Shown piece by piece: positions 1 to 11,039 of a stretch of 64,000 nt of DNA. Made by a program: the position numbers and the translations under genes. This DNA comes from Dryococelus australis (Eukaryota > Arthropoda > Insecta > Phasmatodea > Phasmatidae). Each line of letters opens with the position of its first letter. Position 1 is the stretch's first letter. The stretch spans positions 89,761,416-89,825,415 of the forward strand of contig CM057009.1 of NCBI GenBank assembly GCA_029891345.1, given 5' to 3'. The notes under the pieces are model-generated. The model was not told where the DNA came from. It was given only the letters and a program-made list of their open reading frames with translations, and searched no databases.

Positions 1-2006
1 GGCTACCTCTTCCACTCACTTTACTGCATGTGTAGTTGTACAAATTTTCTCGGCGTATCCCTGCCGATAGATGCGTAATTTTACCCAAAAAAAATTTCCT
101 TTCTTCACGTGGTATGTTGCCCCCCCCCCCCCCCCCCCGCCCAATCATTCAACGTCCTTAGGTTTGAGTGCAATTCACCTCTTCTGAACAGCCTGCGACG
201 TCAATCGTCTACATTTTAGTTGCTCTATTGTCTGATGTTACTGCGTGCCTCACAGCTTTGATTCTGGCACTTCTGATTCGGTAGGCCAGCAAGATGGCAC
301 GTGGTCGCTGTATTCGCGTATGTGTGTTCTTTGGGGATTAGTTCCTATGAACTTGTAGTCTTACCTTAATGTAGTCTTTTAGTTCTAATAATGTCGTAGT
401 TGGATTCTACATTTGTATTTATTTCGTAATTTTGGTGATGCTTACTACATGACGTTATTCATTTTTATTTTTCCCTTATTAGTTAGTAATGTTTTCAAAT
501 AACTACTTTCTCCCTCTTTTTTGAAATTGCTTAGTAATTTACTGATTATTTTTGCACTCTCTGTTTTAGAGAGGGTTAATGTAACCCAAGTAATCCACGT
601 AATCCTGGTTACTGAGAATTCTCCAAAATTTTGTGTTGCGGCGAAGTCCTACTTTAACCTCACAACTACTAGCACCGCTGAATTCCATAGCTGTTGAGCT
701 TTTCGTTTGCACTCAGAGCTAGTCCTTGTCTCCGAACGCAGTTCTGTTTTCGTGCAAGTGTTCGCTGTACTCAAGCTAAGTGGATAATATAACTTTTTTT
801 TTTATAAACTATCATTACTCACATCTGACTGAACGATTTTCGACGGTATTCATATTGTCTATTAAATTTATTGTTAGTAACTTTTTTTTTTAAATTTGAT
901 ATGAATGAGCTGTTTAGATGTTAGGGACCCATCCCAAGGGCCATAAAAATTATTTTACTTAATAATAATTTTAATTTATCATAAATTAAAGTTTCTGCAC
1001 TTTATTTGTTTTATATATAGTTTTGTGGTTATCTAAAAGAATATCTTTCCACTATAAAGTAATATTGTGATTTGGGTTTGATGCACAGTTAATAATGTTA
1101 CATTGTTAAGAAGTTGCACTTTAATTTTTAGTTAAAAAGCTTGTCATTATGTTAGTGGTGCATTGCTGTTTTACTGGATTTGTCTATTTGTTGATAGATT
1201 TCCTTTTCATCTATCGTTTGTTTAAGAACTATCTATCAGTTCTTACATTTTTTATAACTTGATTTGAAAAAGAATAAACGAAAACAATATATATAGTAAT
1301 GCACAACCACAAGTCACATCGTTGTATTTATAGATAATTAAGTCTTCCACTGGGCCTACGTGTTGTTTAATCATACTAGTAAGAATTGTATTTATATTTT
1401 ATATAGGTTCTCTCTCTTTTCTCTTAAGGGCTCGCTGTTAAGAGCCGCCCAAATCTCTTCACTCATTGTCTCTTCTCTCTCTTTTGTGCCATGTACGGTA
1501 GCCGCCAGGATAATCTATTAGCGCTTCCTGTTTGGATTATATGAGCATAATTGATTGAGCGTATAGCTTCATTATGTGACAATTTTGTACAGGATCCTTT
1601 ATTAATTTGTTTATTCTTTATTTTGCCACTTTATTTCTATAGTTTCTGTTGCTGCCCATGTTGTTTGTGACAAGGACTCGGGACATTTCTGTGTTCGTTG
1701 GAAGTCAATATTTTATTTTATTCGTTTCTTATCTTTTGGTTGAATATGGACTCAGCAGATGACTGAAGGACTGGTGGGTTGTCTATTTCCTTCTCTGTAT
1801 CATCATCACCTTCTGAATTGCCCTTATTTTCAGGTATTGCATGTAAAAGTTCTAGCGCATTTTCGAATATAAGGTTCCTATTTCCCATAACCTAATTAAT
1901 TACAGCATTTATTTCATCAATTTATAGTACATAAAATAAAATTCATATGACAGCCCATACAAAATTTTGAACTTACGACTAATTGTAATTACTTTTACTA
2001 GGATAC
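1..2006. other. Gene-free AT-rich stretch
   Basis: No supported gene on either strand. It holds a homopolymer C tract at 120-138 and a SINE tail fragment at about 1,421-1,472. The flanks of the C tract resemble those of a second C tract at 16,076-16,094. Otherwise nothing is recognised. Confidence 0.6.
1421..1472 (+). repeat. 3' tail fragment of a tRNA-derived SINE
   Basis: This short block has the wording CTTAAG...TGTTAAGAGCCGCCCAAATCTCTTCACTCA (shown in part) found at the 3' end of the SINE copies at 39.0-39.3 kb and 31.15-31.33 kb (minus). No tRNA-like head is present, so it is a 5'-truncated copy. Confidence 0.6.
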
Positions 2007-2380
2007 AGTAAAGGTTCTTTTCACAGATACAAGTAAAGTCCAGGATGAACACTACCTATTGTTTTATTTTACCCATTACGTGTACACACATGTTACAATA
2101 TCTGGGTGTTACTAGCCACCGACCATCACCGCGGTATAGAACCACTGTTCATGCGTCAGCGGCGGGCACCAACATTTCACACACGACTAGCCTGCGCAGC
2201 TCCAACTCTACAGAACATCTGAATAGCACGGCCGGCGATGCCGCCTGCCTGCGTGCCCACCACTGTGCTGCAAAGATGCTGACACAATGCATCGTGTTGC
2301 AGCTCTTCCTCCACGGCACGCACGCTATACTCGGTGCCTCGTATGCTGTGTACCCTTGGTGCAATGTAAATTACCTTACA
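2007..2380 (-). repeat. 3' LTR of the errantivirus-like element
   Basis: About 374 bp. It matches 10,596-10,801 at both ends, and on the element's strand begins TGTAAGGTAATTTAC. A polypurine tract directly abuts it at 2,381. It keeps a GC-richer inner segment (about 2,151-2,333) that the other LTR has lost. Confidence 0.85.
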
Positions 2381-2396
2381 ATCACCCTCCTCTTTG
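2381..2396 (-). other. Polypurine tract next to the 3' LTR
   Basis: On the minus strand the bases AAAGAGGAGGGTGAT run straight into the LTR start. This is the expected place and composition for the primer of plus-strand DNA synthesis in an LTR retroelement. Confidence 0.75.
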
Positions 2397-2487
2397 AAGA
2401 GTGGATCACCGCAGCGACACTCACAAACACATGAAACTTGACGGATACAAGAAAAAATACAAGTGAAAAATAACAGATACAGACCAA

Positions 2488-4340
2488 TTACTTCACATAT
2501 AAGCTTGGCTCGCTTGTACCAGGCCATACCACCTTAACATCAGAGACTGGTACTCTCTTAGAGTCTGGTGTACTGTTTTTCATGAGTTCGGCAAAATAGC
2601 ATTTCGTAACTACAAGTATCACACCAACATTAATACAAATACACAATACACAAGAGTTAATAATGCTAATAACCGGAATTGAACTAATAATTGGCTTATC
2701 TACGATGAACATGATTAGATTATATGGCACACTGTACTCATGTTTCTGTAGGTGCTCATTAATTTCTGACAACACGGGTTTATCTAAAGTTATAGTAGTC
2801 GGCAACCAACCAAATATTTGCTCAGGATTGAAATTCAACTGAAATTCAGGAATGTGAAAAACAGGATAACTCAAGTGGCAAGAGCTTTAAAACGATTCGA
2901 AATCAGATCACACTGAAAAGCATTTTCAATCATTCCATTACCAGAGATTGTTTTGGTTAAAGGAAGCAAGGTAAGTTTTGTACTTCGACACACAAAAGTA
3001 ACATCTATGAAGTTCATTACTGAAAACAACCAGGTGTGGTGAGCTCTCTTAAAAAAAACTGCTTCGTCAGTTTGACAATATTTGAGGAAAACAAATTGCT
3101 CACATTTTTTCCAAGAAACAATGGTGTTTCACATGACGGTTCACTCCTATCATACAACATAAAGTCTGTTTTGCTTACTGTTACACCATGTGATTGGCAA
3201 TTGTCTAAGTCATTACTGTCTAGCAAACTATAATAACTTCTGTCAGAAATTAACAACATAAAGTCGTGTGTTATACATTCTCTACGTTGCATTAATATTG
3301 GAAGAAATACTGGGTAAGTGTGTAACTCATACAATTCAAAATGAGTAATTTCATTTACAAGTGGTGTCTCAATTACAAGACTTAATAAATTATTATGAAC
3401 TTACTGCTTGATCTGTTGACAAACCATAATACACATACAGATATTCAGCTTCAACTGGAACTATCATGTGAGTTGGTAAACTGATACTATCACTTATCAT
3501 CTTCGAAATATTTTCAAAAAAGCATGGTAGGTTTGATGAGCACACTACTGAGCTTATGATTAACACTGCTTTCAATTGCCTGATGGAGATTACTAGATTC
3601 AAAAGGAACATTCGTAAGAGCTTCACTAGCTCGCAGCAAAATTCCTTGGAGACCTATCTTTAAGTTACTTAGAAATACATGTTGCAATAGTTGGTCTAAA
3701 ATTTGATTAACATTTTTAAACCAGGATTCATAATGGCTAACATAATCAGTAGCAATCTTACGAACTAACTTAGTATTATCTACAATTCTATTTTCTGGAT
3801 TTCTCAGGAAGATTACATTGTTTGCTACATCTAAAGCAATACGCTTAGACTTTGAATCAATATTTTCAAGATGCTGACTTAAGAATTCTGCATATGCAGA
3901 AGTTGCAGTACCAAGCATTGCTTTAATGACTTTACCACCTATATAAAATAGCCCTCGTTTATGTCTAACATTAACGTCATGGTCAGGCAACAGGTATGTA
4001 AAGCTATCTACTTCCATTTTAAAATTATTGTATGCACTACTCAATTGTCATAATGCAAGATCAAAATTACTATCATAAGTATTATCTACTTCATGAAGGT
4101 AAGATTAATTTTATGTGCATTGTACACTAAATCTAACATATTTCCTAGCAAGTGACGTTCTTCAGACAAAACAGAAATATTAAAATTAATTACAACTATG
4201 TACCCACTGCCAGACACAATAACATCGCTTCGACGCTCAAACACAATACCTACATTCGATGGCTTCACTCTTATTTCTGTGGCTAGAACACAAAACAATA
4301 TATTACGCAACACAAAAACACAAACACGTTGCATTTTCAA
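2488..4340 (-). pseudogene. env: F-type envelope-like glycoprotein, broken
   Basis: Env-like gene downstream of pol, in several frames. The piece at 4,340-4,086 begins with a hydrophobic signal-peptide-like segment. The piece at 4,044-3,514 (176 aa) carries a basic cleavage-like site RHKRG followed by a hydrophobic, glycine-containing stretch and a long helical region, the layout of baculovirus F / errantivirus Env proteins. Further pieces lie at 3,334-3,017 and 2,874-2,488; the last has a hydrophobic membrane-anchor-like segment and a short tail. Stops and frameshifts between the pieces show it is not expressed as one protein. In intact relatives it mediates membrane fusion at the surface of a virus-like particle. 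The F-type assignment rests on motif layout only. Confidence 0.75.
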
Positions 4341-4374
4341 TTATGATGGCGCAGGTTGTAGGGAATTGGTGCTC

Positions 4375-5330
4375 TCACCGGTGTTGATGGGGAATTGGGA
4401 GAGGAAACTTTTGCTGCTGAAGCTTAAGTGTGGCTGGAGAACACACTTCGATGACTGGATACGATCCTTTCCAGGCTTGCTGAAACTTCTTAACTTGATT
4501 CTTCTTCAACACTGGATTGCTCAGGTACACAATATCACCAATCTTATACTGCCTGTTGACTGCCTTCTTATTGTACTGTGCCGCTTGCTGCAAGAATGCT
4601 GAGTGGTTGCATTGCTTCACCGATTTCCAGACATCACACAGTTTTCTTGCTAACTCGACAACATGGCTGTTGCCAACTGCAGGAGGTACAGTCAGGTGTT
4701 CATAAGGAATGGACATATGCATGCCATGCACAACTTTATAGGGACTCAGTTGGGTACTGGTATGGTTTTGGCTATTTTATGCTGTACAGACCTATGGTAA
4801 ATACACATCTCATACATCATGTAAGCTGCTTAGATAATAGCTGATCGTCTGGCAATCGTCCGATGCACGCGCTCGGTTCTCCCATTTCCTTGTGGATGTC
4901 CTTGGGTTGTTCTCAACTTTTTTACATGCAACAGCTGACACAATTGTGTTATGAGCTCTGACACAAAATTTGTTCCCTGATCTGTGATAATTGACTCTGG
5001 TACACCAAATTTCAATATCCAGTCAAACACAAAAGATAGAGCTACGGTTTCAGCTGTTTTATCAGGGAGAGGCTTCACAATCAGATATCTGGAGAAGTGA
5101 TCAATAATTGTCCAGATATATATGTTGCAACTTGCTGTTTTCGGCATAGGCCCTACAATAGCTAGACCTAATCTCTGAAAGGTCGTTCAGTTTCTGGCAG
5201 CTCAACAAGAGTAGCTCTTGATTTCCCATGGGTAGTTCGGCCGTTACAAGACACACAATATTGCACATAGTGGTCTACTGGCTGTTCACGATTTTTCCAC
5301 CAATATCTCTCAGCAAACTTACAATTTTTA
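4375..5330 (-). pseudogene. Gypsy integrase, broken
   Basis: The catalytic core is the 105-aa piece at 5,147-4,830, with the family wording IDHFSRY, then ITDQGTNF (second catalytic Asp) and, near its end, a GNGRTERVHRT stretch that supplies the Glu. The first Asp lies in DHFSRY. The C-terminal part is the 118-aa piece at 4,731-4,375, with YKIGDIVYL and a GPY-like WKGSYPVIEV block. The N-terminal zinc-binding region between about 5,330 and 5,150 is interrupted by stops. It would insert the cDNA copy into the genome. Confidence 0.85.
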
Positions 5331-5332
5331 TA

Positions 5333-6316
5333 TTATTTACCTCGGTAACCAGCATACACATAATCATGATATTCCTTTAAAATTTCATCCTGCTGAGACC
5401 TAGGGACGACCAGTCTTAAGCCCAAACAATTTTGCCTAAACAGAAGACTGTCTTGTTCAACGAACTTCGACTGATGTCGGAAAAGCTGACACTCCTCATC
5501 ATTTTGTTGCTCGGCACACATATTTTCCTCTGCACTAGCTTCTATCAAACATACTCGTCTACTCATGCAGTCTGCATTCCCGTGCTTTCTACCTGGGCGA
5601 TGCTGAATCTTGTAAACATACTCACTCAGCTGTAAGGACCAATGCATTAGTCTACCACTAGGATCCTTCAGACCCAACATTCACTTCAGTGCAGCATGAT
5701 TTGTCACTATTGTAAATCAATTCCCAACCAAATAACAGCGAAAATATACATTATGCTCCACACAACTGCTAGAGCTCTTTTTCAGTTACTGAATAGTTTG
5801 TTTCAGATTTATTCAACTGTCTTGAGGCATAAGCAACTGGATGCTCTTCACCATTCACAACTTGAGACAAGACACTATCAATAGCGAACTGACTTGCATC
5901 AGTAGCTAATACGAAAGGCTTACAGAAATCTGGGTAAGCAAGAACTGGAGAGATCGTTTGGGCTTTCATCAAGTTAATAAAAGACATCTCACACTTATCT
6001 GTCCACACAAATTTTATACCTTTTTTAAGGAAACTGGTCAGTGGTCGTGCAATTGTAGCATAACTATTTATGAAACGGCGGTAATAATTGCATGAGTCAA
6101 GAAAACTTTGTAATTTCCTCACATTTGTGGGACTCAGGTAAAATTGAACTGTTTCAATAAGTTTTGGGTCTGGACTTACTCCTGAAGAACCAATGACATG
6201 CCCAACATTACGAACTTCACTTACGGCAAAATGGCATTTCTCTAGGGATAAGGACAAATTAGTCTTCTCCGACCTGTCAAAAACTGATCTCAGACGTTCA
6301 ACATACAATTTCATAT
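5333..6316 (-). pseudogene. RT connection and RNase H domain
   Basis: The 181-aa piece at 6,314-5,769 starts in the RT thumb/connection (the GHVIG and YYRRFI wording of Gypsy elements) and runs into RNase H with FVLATDASQFAIDSVLSQ (first catalytic Asp) and the TEKEL motif (catalytic Glu). The 115-aa piece at 5,680-5,333 has the end of RNase H with HRPGRKHGNADCMSR, the usual GxxNxADxxSR motif, and then a linker to integrase. A stop or frameshift near 5,690-5,765 separates the two pieces. Confidence 0.85.
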
Positions 6317-7039
6317 CTACTGAATATTATGACATCATCAATATAGACCATAAGGAAGACGAACATACTTGCACACACCTTTAGTAGTGATGAACGAAGT
6401 TTTAACTTGATCACCAGGATAAACTCCTATCTGATGATACCCAGTGGTAAGATCAACAACTGAGAAAATTTTTAACTTACCTATATTATCTATAGACTCT
6501 ACTATGTTAGGCAATGGATAGATGTCAGGAGTAGTAACTGCATTTAAAGGGCAGTAGTCTACACAAAAACGATGTTTGATATTTCCAGTTTCAGATTTCT
6601 TTGTGACACTAACAACAGGAAAAGCCCAAGGAGTGTTACTTGGCTCTCGTGGCACAATGAATCCTGACTGAAGCTGTTCTTCTACCATGTCTTGTACTAG
6701 CGTTTTCTGATGAAAGGGCACACGATACGGTTTCATAGAGAAAGGCTTGTGATCCCCTGTTTATATCCGGTGTTGGACCAAATATGTGACAGGCAAATTT
6801 TTCCTCTCTATAAAAATATGCTGATACTCCTGCAACAGTGACTCTAGTAACTGCTTATCTTCTCCTGACAAATGACTTAATTTACCTGTTAGATCTAGCT
6901 CAGTATCATCTGTAACAACTCGACCACACAACTTCATGTCTTGCAAGCTTCCTGACTGATTCATGTTTTCACTAACGACAGACTCGTCTACATCACAAGG
7001 ACAAAAATGGACATCTCCTTCCTCCAACAGCTCCAACAC
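6317..7039 (-). pseudogene. Gypsy reverse transcriptase with internal deletion
   Basis: The 7,039-6,761 piece is the lead-in to RT. The 6,736-6,338 piece contains the fingers (YRVPFHQ), the FCVDYCPLNAVT block and motif A, FSVVDLTTGYHQIGV, with its catalytic Asp. It ends at RLPYG. Immediately after this, in another frame at about 6,347-6,318, comes VYIDDVIIFS, the catalytic motif C. The roughly 35 codons normally between these (motif B, the NAPATFQ-type region) are missing, so this is a deletion plus frameshift inside the palm and the enzyme is dead. Confidence 0.88.
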
Positions 7040-7257
7040 TGCTATCTGGGTACTCCGAGGAATATCTACCTAAGCTCAACCCATGTTTACAATGTTCACA
7101 GGCATTTTTACTTTACCTTCATGAGGCATAACTGTAGTGACACTTCTAGCAACATAACAGTGCTGATTATTCAACACATCACATTCACAAGCAGGTTCTA
7201 CTAATATAGTGCAGTTATTTTCCAAATGAACACTTGGGAGAGAAACCATAATGCTGA

Positions 7258-7740
7258 CTATTTTTCTGTACCTGACGGTATTTTCTCGGCAGCTACTAAA
7301 TGTACTGGGGACTGAGTAATCTTAACTGGAGAGGCTGGGTCACATGATCCTATGCGACAGTCCTTTACTCGTGATGTCGGCCTGTCAGTGCACTGGCCTA
7401 GGGAGTACAATTTTTTTCTCAATTGCAGGCTCTGTTTTACTACATTTACAAGTGCTTGGTATTGTTTCAGAAAATCTAGCCCTATTATTCCATTGTAACG
7501 AGTGCAGTCATTCTGCACGACCTGTACACACATTTCATAGGCAGTGATCCCTAACTGTGTGCTTACAACAATTACTCCCAAATTCTTTAACTTGTGGCCC
7601 GAAAGACCAGACACAACAGCATGTCGCCACATCAGTAATACTTGAGCGCCATTATCTATTAATAACTTGAGTGGTCTACCTCCATAAGTTACACTTACTG
7701 CGAAATCATTGGCCCAGTGCTCTGGTTGCACCTCACTTCC
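7258..7740 (-). pseudogene. Retroviral-type aspartic protease
   Basis: A 157-aa reading frame with LLIDNGAQVLLM near residue 25, where the family has D-T/S-G-A, and NGIIGLDFL about 60 residues later, the I-I/L-G-x-D-F block of Gypsy proteases. The Thr of the DTG triad is Asn here (DNG), unusual for an active retropepsin. The N-terminal side is cut at 7,711 by the insertion, and the apparent start codon lies in or at the edge of the inserted DNA, so the annotated Met is not the original start. Confidence 0.75.
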
Positions 7741-9000
7741 AGCGAAAGTGCGGAGGACTAGTCGCTTCAGGTGTCGGGGCTGCTGTCAGTCCTAGTATCC
7801 GAGACCAAGTTGGCAGCAACCATTGTAAAAGGGCCGGCTATGCGAACATATAGCCTCTACCGGTCAAGGGAACCTACACCTCCCCGGGGTATGGGCGGGT
7901 GGTAATTTGTACCACTGGTCACTGGACCTTAGGAGGTCCTACACTGCCCATGCCATCTCGGTGGGTACGGCCTCCATTTGGGTCTGGTGGTCAGTGATGC
8001 ACTGTATCAGCTAACATGGGCACCCCGGGAGGGTCCTAGTCCAACATAAGGGGTATCTGTCTCCCATGAGAAGCTTAGATCGTGGGTAGCCATGACAGCC
8101 TAGCTTGGTGGCAGGCCGGTCGACTCCTTAACGGTCGAGTAAAATGAAGGAACACGGGCTATACAATGGGGGGCTCTCAGTGCGATCCCCCCATTCCAAG
8201 CATGGCCATACGGGTTGGATTCGTGCTGGTAGTGGTTTAAATATTCGCTGTAGTGGTGATGGGACACTACAGTGGGAGTCGAGGAGAACTTGAAGTGTGC
8301 GTCACGCAAAATGCAGAAGTGGCACTCACATGGTACGGTGGATAGTGGTGCCTGGCCTGTCCATGGTTATGGGGCCACATAATTAAGATATGGTGCTATT
8401 GTGAGGTTATTGGAATAAGGAGTGCAATGGGGGCTGTTCCGTTGGGCGGCCGATATGTAAGCTGGAGTGGGCAGTCCTACTGCGACAACGCCTAGCTAGG
8501 AGCGACCCTGTCACTACAGGCCTCCTTGGTATTGGGAGAGGCATCCCTCATGGAGTCAGCTGTGCAATTCACTGACACCATCTTGGAAGAGGTTAATTGG
8601 TGTACCTCCCCAGCAAGGCAAGCCAGCCCTGTGGTAGGGTTGAACCCGGCCATTGAAAAACCGGCCGACCCAGGGTGTCCTAGGCACGACGTTAAACTGT
8701 CAAACTGATAGTAGCGCAGGGTGTCTGTCTCACTCGTAGGCGTTGACATGTACGACCACCCGGTGTAGTATAAGATACCGCCTACCCCGGGAACGCAGCC
8801 CTGTTGAGTCCTTCGGTGGTGTGTCAGAGTGCATCATCGGGGGGGCTTGCTTTCCGCCCAGCGCGGCCAGGGGTCATGGGTTCGGGTCCATAATATTTCT
8901 GCCCAGTGACCCCGAATGTCAACGTGAAGAAGTTCAAAGAAGCGTCGGTAAATGGTGGGAGTAACTATGTAATATAAGTTACACTTAATGTGAAATCATT
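7684..9000 (+). mobile_element. 1.26-kb insertion with 27-bp duplicated target and 28S-like end
   Basis: The 27 bp at 7,684-7,710 and 8,974-9,000 match with two differences and encode the same stretch of the Gypsy polyprotein (NDF..SVTY), so 7,711-8,973 was inserted with a long target duplication, as target-primed retrotransposition makes. The insert is GC-richer than its surroundings and has no convincing protein. Its right end is a conserved 28S rRNA segment. I do not recognise the remaining ~1.18 kb; it could be a UTR part of a non-LTR element or a composite retroposon mobilised in trans. Confidence 0.75.
8891..8969 (+). repeat. 28S rRNA-derived segment at the insertion's 3' end
   Basis: The bases GAATGTCAACGTGAAGAAG and GTGGGAGTAACTATG are near-exact versions of the universally conserved 28S rRNA core just upstream of the R2 retrotransposon target site. 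The similarity runs to GTAACTATG and stops about a dozen bases short of that site, where the target duplication begins 4 bp later. Several substitutions show it is a fossil and not a working rRNA gene. Confidence 0.75.
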
Positions 9001-10037
9001 TAAGTCATCGCCAGACACTGTCGCAGGTATGCCCTTTACATGGGACTGTCACTCGTGGCTAGTCCAGTCCCGGAGTTATTTAAATTACCATTCTTGTCAA
9101 CAGGAGCCTATGATAACTTTCTCTGTTTACCCTTTTCTGGACACTCTCATACTGAATTCCCGATCTGGCCACAACCAAAATATGCTTTTGCCCTCTTGCG
9201 GCAATCCTTTATCATGTGACTTACCTTGTGGCAAAAGAAACATTTGTCTTTCTTACGCTCAACTGCGAACACTGACTTGCCAGATGACTTAACCGAGCCG
9301 TCTTGCTCTTTACCAGGATGCTTGTCAGCTTCAACTACATTTATTGCAGATTCTAGGGCCTCTTTAAAAGTTTATGGGCGCGAAATACCTGTAAACTTGC
9401 CTACTTCACCCTTCAACCCATTCAAGAATGCATCAAGAGCCCGTTGGTCAGCCTCATGATTGATCGTCTTATTTCGCTCATTGTTGGGACCTAATTCATA
9501 TGTGTTAGCATTAATTTTGCAAATCCTTTTCACAAATTCCTCTACAGACTCATTGTCCTAAATTTTAAGGCGACTCAGCTGTTCCCGATAAAAACGAGTG
9601 GTGTGTTTCCTGCTAAAACATTCTAACAGATGATTTTTAAGCTCCTCGTAACTTTCGACCTCTTGAAAAGCACTGTCAGCAAGAACAAAATCTAATGCTT
9701 CGCCTGTAAGTCTGAGCTTTACAAAGGCTAGCTCCTCATTTTCCTACCAGCTACAAACATTAGCAGCCTGATTGATCTTAGTAAAAAAAACTCTGACATT
9801 GTCTTCTAGCTTGCCACTTAATACTGGGATGGTGGGTAGCAGCGTAAAATTTCTAATATGCATTGGTGCTGTGCCCGAAAAATCTGATATGTCCGCATTT
9901 AGATTTACTGGCGTACTCGTTACTTGTCTCTTGAGGTCTGAATTTTCAAGCTCTAGCCCTTCCAATCTAGATGCTAGGTGATTTAACGCTTCTTGTAGGT
10001 CGAGCTCTTTACGTTCTGCAGTCACTTTAGAAGCCAT
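8977..10037 (-). pseudogene. gag: Gypsy Gag polyprotein, broken
   Basis: I place the start at 10,037 (MASKVTAERKELD), not the Met 14 codons upstream, because an acidic/basic coiled-coil N-terminus begins there. The reading frame runs with two or more in-frame stops through a capsid-like helical region (a stop near 9,744, then ENEELAFVKLRLTGEALDF) to a CCHC zinc knuckle CFFCHKVSHMIKDC at about 9,250-9,200 and a damaged second knuckle. Gag forms the particle and binds the RNA. The 3' end is interrupted at the insertion boundary near 9,000. Confidence 0.8.
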
Positions 10038-10570
10038 CGTGACAAGTGCCGTACAAAGAAATAAAATGCGGTTGAACATCTCACCTTAACTTCAGCGATG
10101 CGGTGCGACAGACTGCAGAGCAACTCCAGGTGTACATGAGGATAGCAGGCGACCTACTCCCAGTAGCGCGTCGGCGCAACTCCGTTATCCGCGCTCCTCG
10201 AAACGCGACACGGCAGCGGCGTTCGGCTGACGACAGCGGTGCGGCACAGAACAGCGCGCGGAGGCATTAGCTGCTCTTCTCGCGGCGCGGATGCTTGAAG
10301 CATATCGTTCTCACCGACGCAAGGCAAAAGTCCAGAAGCGCGAACACGGACACGCTAAATGTTCATGAGTACGAATCGCATCTTTGGCAGTCCCGACACG
10401 TCGATGCACGTAGTCCACACAAATCCTGTGCCACAGTCATTCTACGCAACGCACGTCAATGTTTACGGCAAAATAGCGGCCTTCGAACTGCAGATTCCAT
10501 CGCGTTAGATCGCGGCACGAAGCACACACGCAATATCGTACCGTAATTGCCGACAAACAGTTATGCGGCA

Positions 10571-10587
10571 TCCCACTTCTCACACCA
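10571..10587 (-). other. Candidate tRNA primer binding site
   Basis: On the element's strand TGGTGTGAGAAGTGGGA lies 8 nt inside the 5' LTR. Its complement ends in CACACCA, like the 3' end of a tRNA, and resembles leucine tRNA acceptor ends. The 8-nt gap from the LTR is seen in errantiviruses less often than direct contact, so the exact boundary is uncertain. Confidence 0.5.
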
Positions 10588-10595
10588 GAAAAGCT

Positions 10596-10801
10596 TGTAA
10601 GGGTTCTTTTCACAGAGACAAGTAAAATCCGGGTTTGAAAACCACCTACTGTTTTATTTTGCCCATTACGTGTACACACATGTTACAATATCTGGGTGTT
10701 ACTAGGCACCGACCATCACCGCGGTATAGAGCCACTGTTAACGTGCCCGCAATAGGTGCCTCGTATGCTGCCGCCCTAGGTGCAACGTAAATTACCTTAC
10801 A
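10596..10801 (-). repeat. 5' LTR, internally deleted
   Basis: About 206 bp, matching 2,007-2,380 but missing about 183 bp in the middle. It is bounded by TGTAAGGG and CCTTACA, a short inverted repeat typical of LTR ends. The leader between here and gag (10,038-10,570) is GC-rich and carries no supported gene. Confidence 0.85.
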
Positions 10802-11039
10802 ATACCGCAAAACAAAAATGTTCTGCTTCGAAAATTTATTTGAGACGATTCATGACCTGTGTTAAATATATTTCCATGTAAATAAGTGCATATTTTGTCA
10901 ATTGAAAAAAAATACTTAAATATTTTTGCGAGTAGTATCTTGGAAAATAACCCACAAAATTATAATGTTTAAACTTGCATAAGTATGGAAACTAACTTTA
11001 AAACACAAGAAAATTATTTACCTTCAAAGACCATGAAAC

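Larger units (their letters stand above)
2007..10801 (-). mobile_element. Ty3/Gypsy errantivirus-like provirus with env, defective
   Basis: A minus-strand LTR retroelement. Reading from high to low coordinates: LTR, candidate tRNA primer site, gag with a zinc knuckle, protease, reverse transcriptase, RNase H, integrase, an env-like gene, a polypurine tract and the second LTR. This gag-pol-env order is that of insect errantiviruses. The two LTRs are about 91% identical over their first ~138 bp, so the copy is old. Several stops and deletions break pol and env, and a 1.26-kb insertion lies between gag and protease. The element is almost certainly inactive. Confidence 0.9.

Noticed and set aside
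2045..2434. 129-aa plus-strand reading frame across the left LTR
   Set aside because: It lies entirely in and beside an LTR, is on the opposite strand to the element and has no domain.
8100..8749. Short open frames inside the 28S-tailed insertion
   Set aside because: No start context, domain or conserved wording; GC-rich DNA gives open frames by chance.
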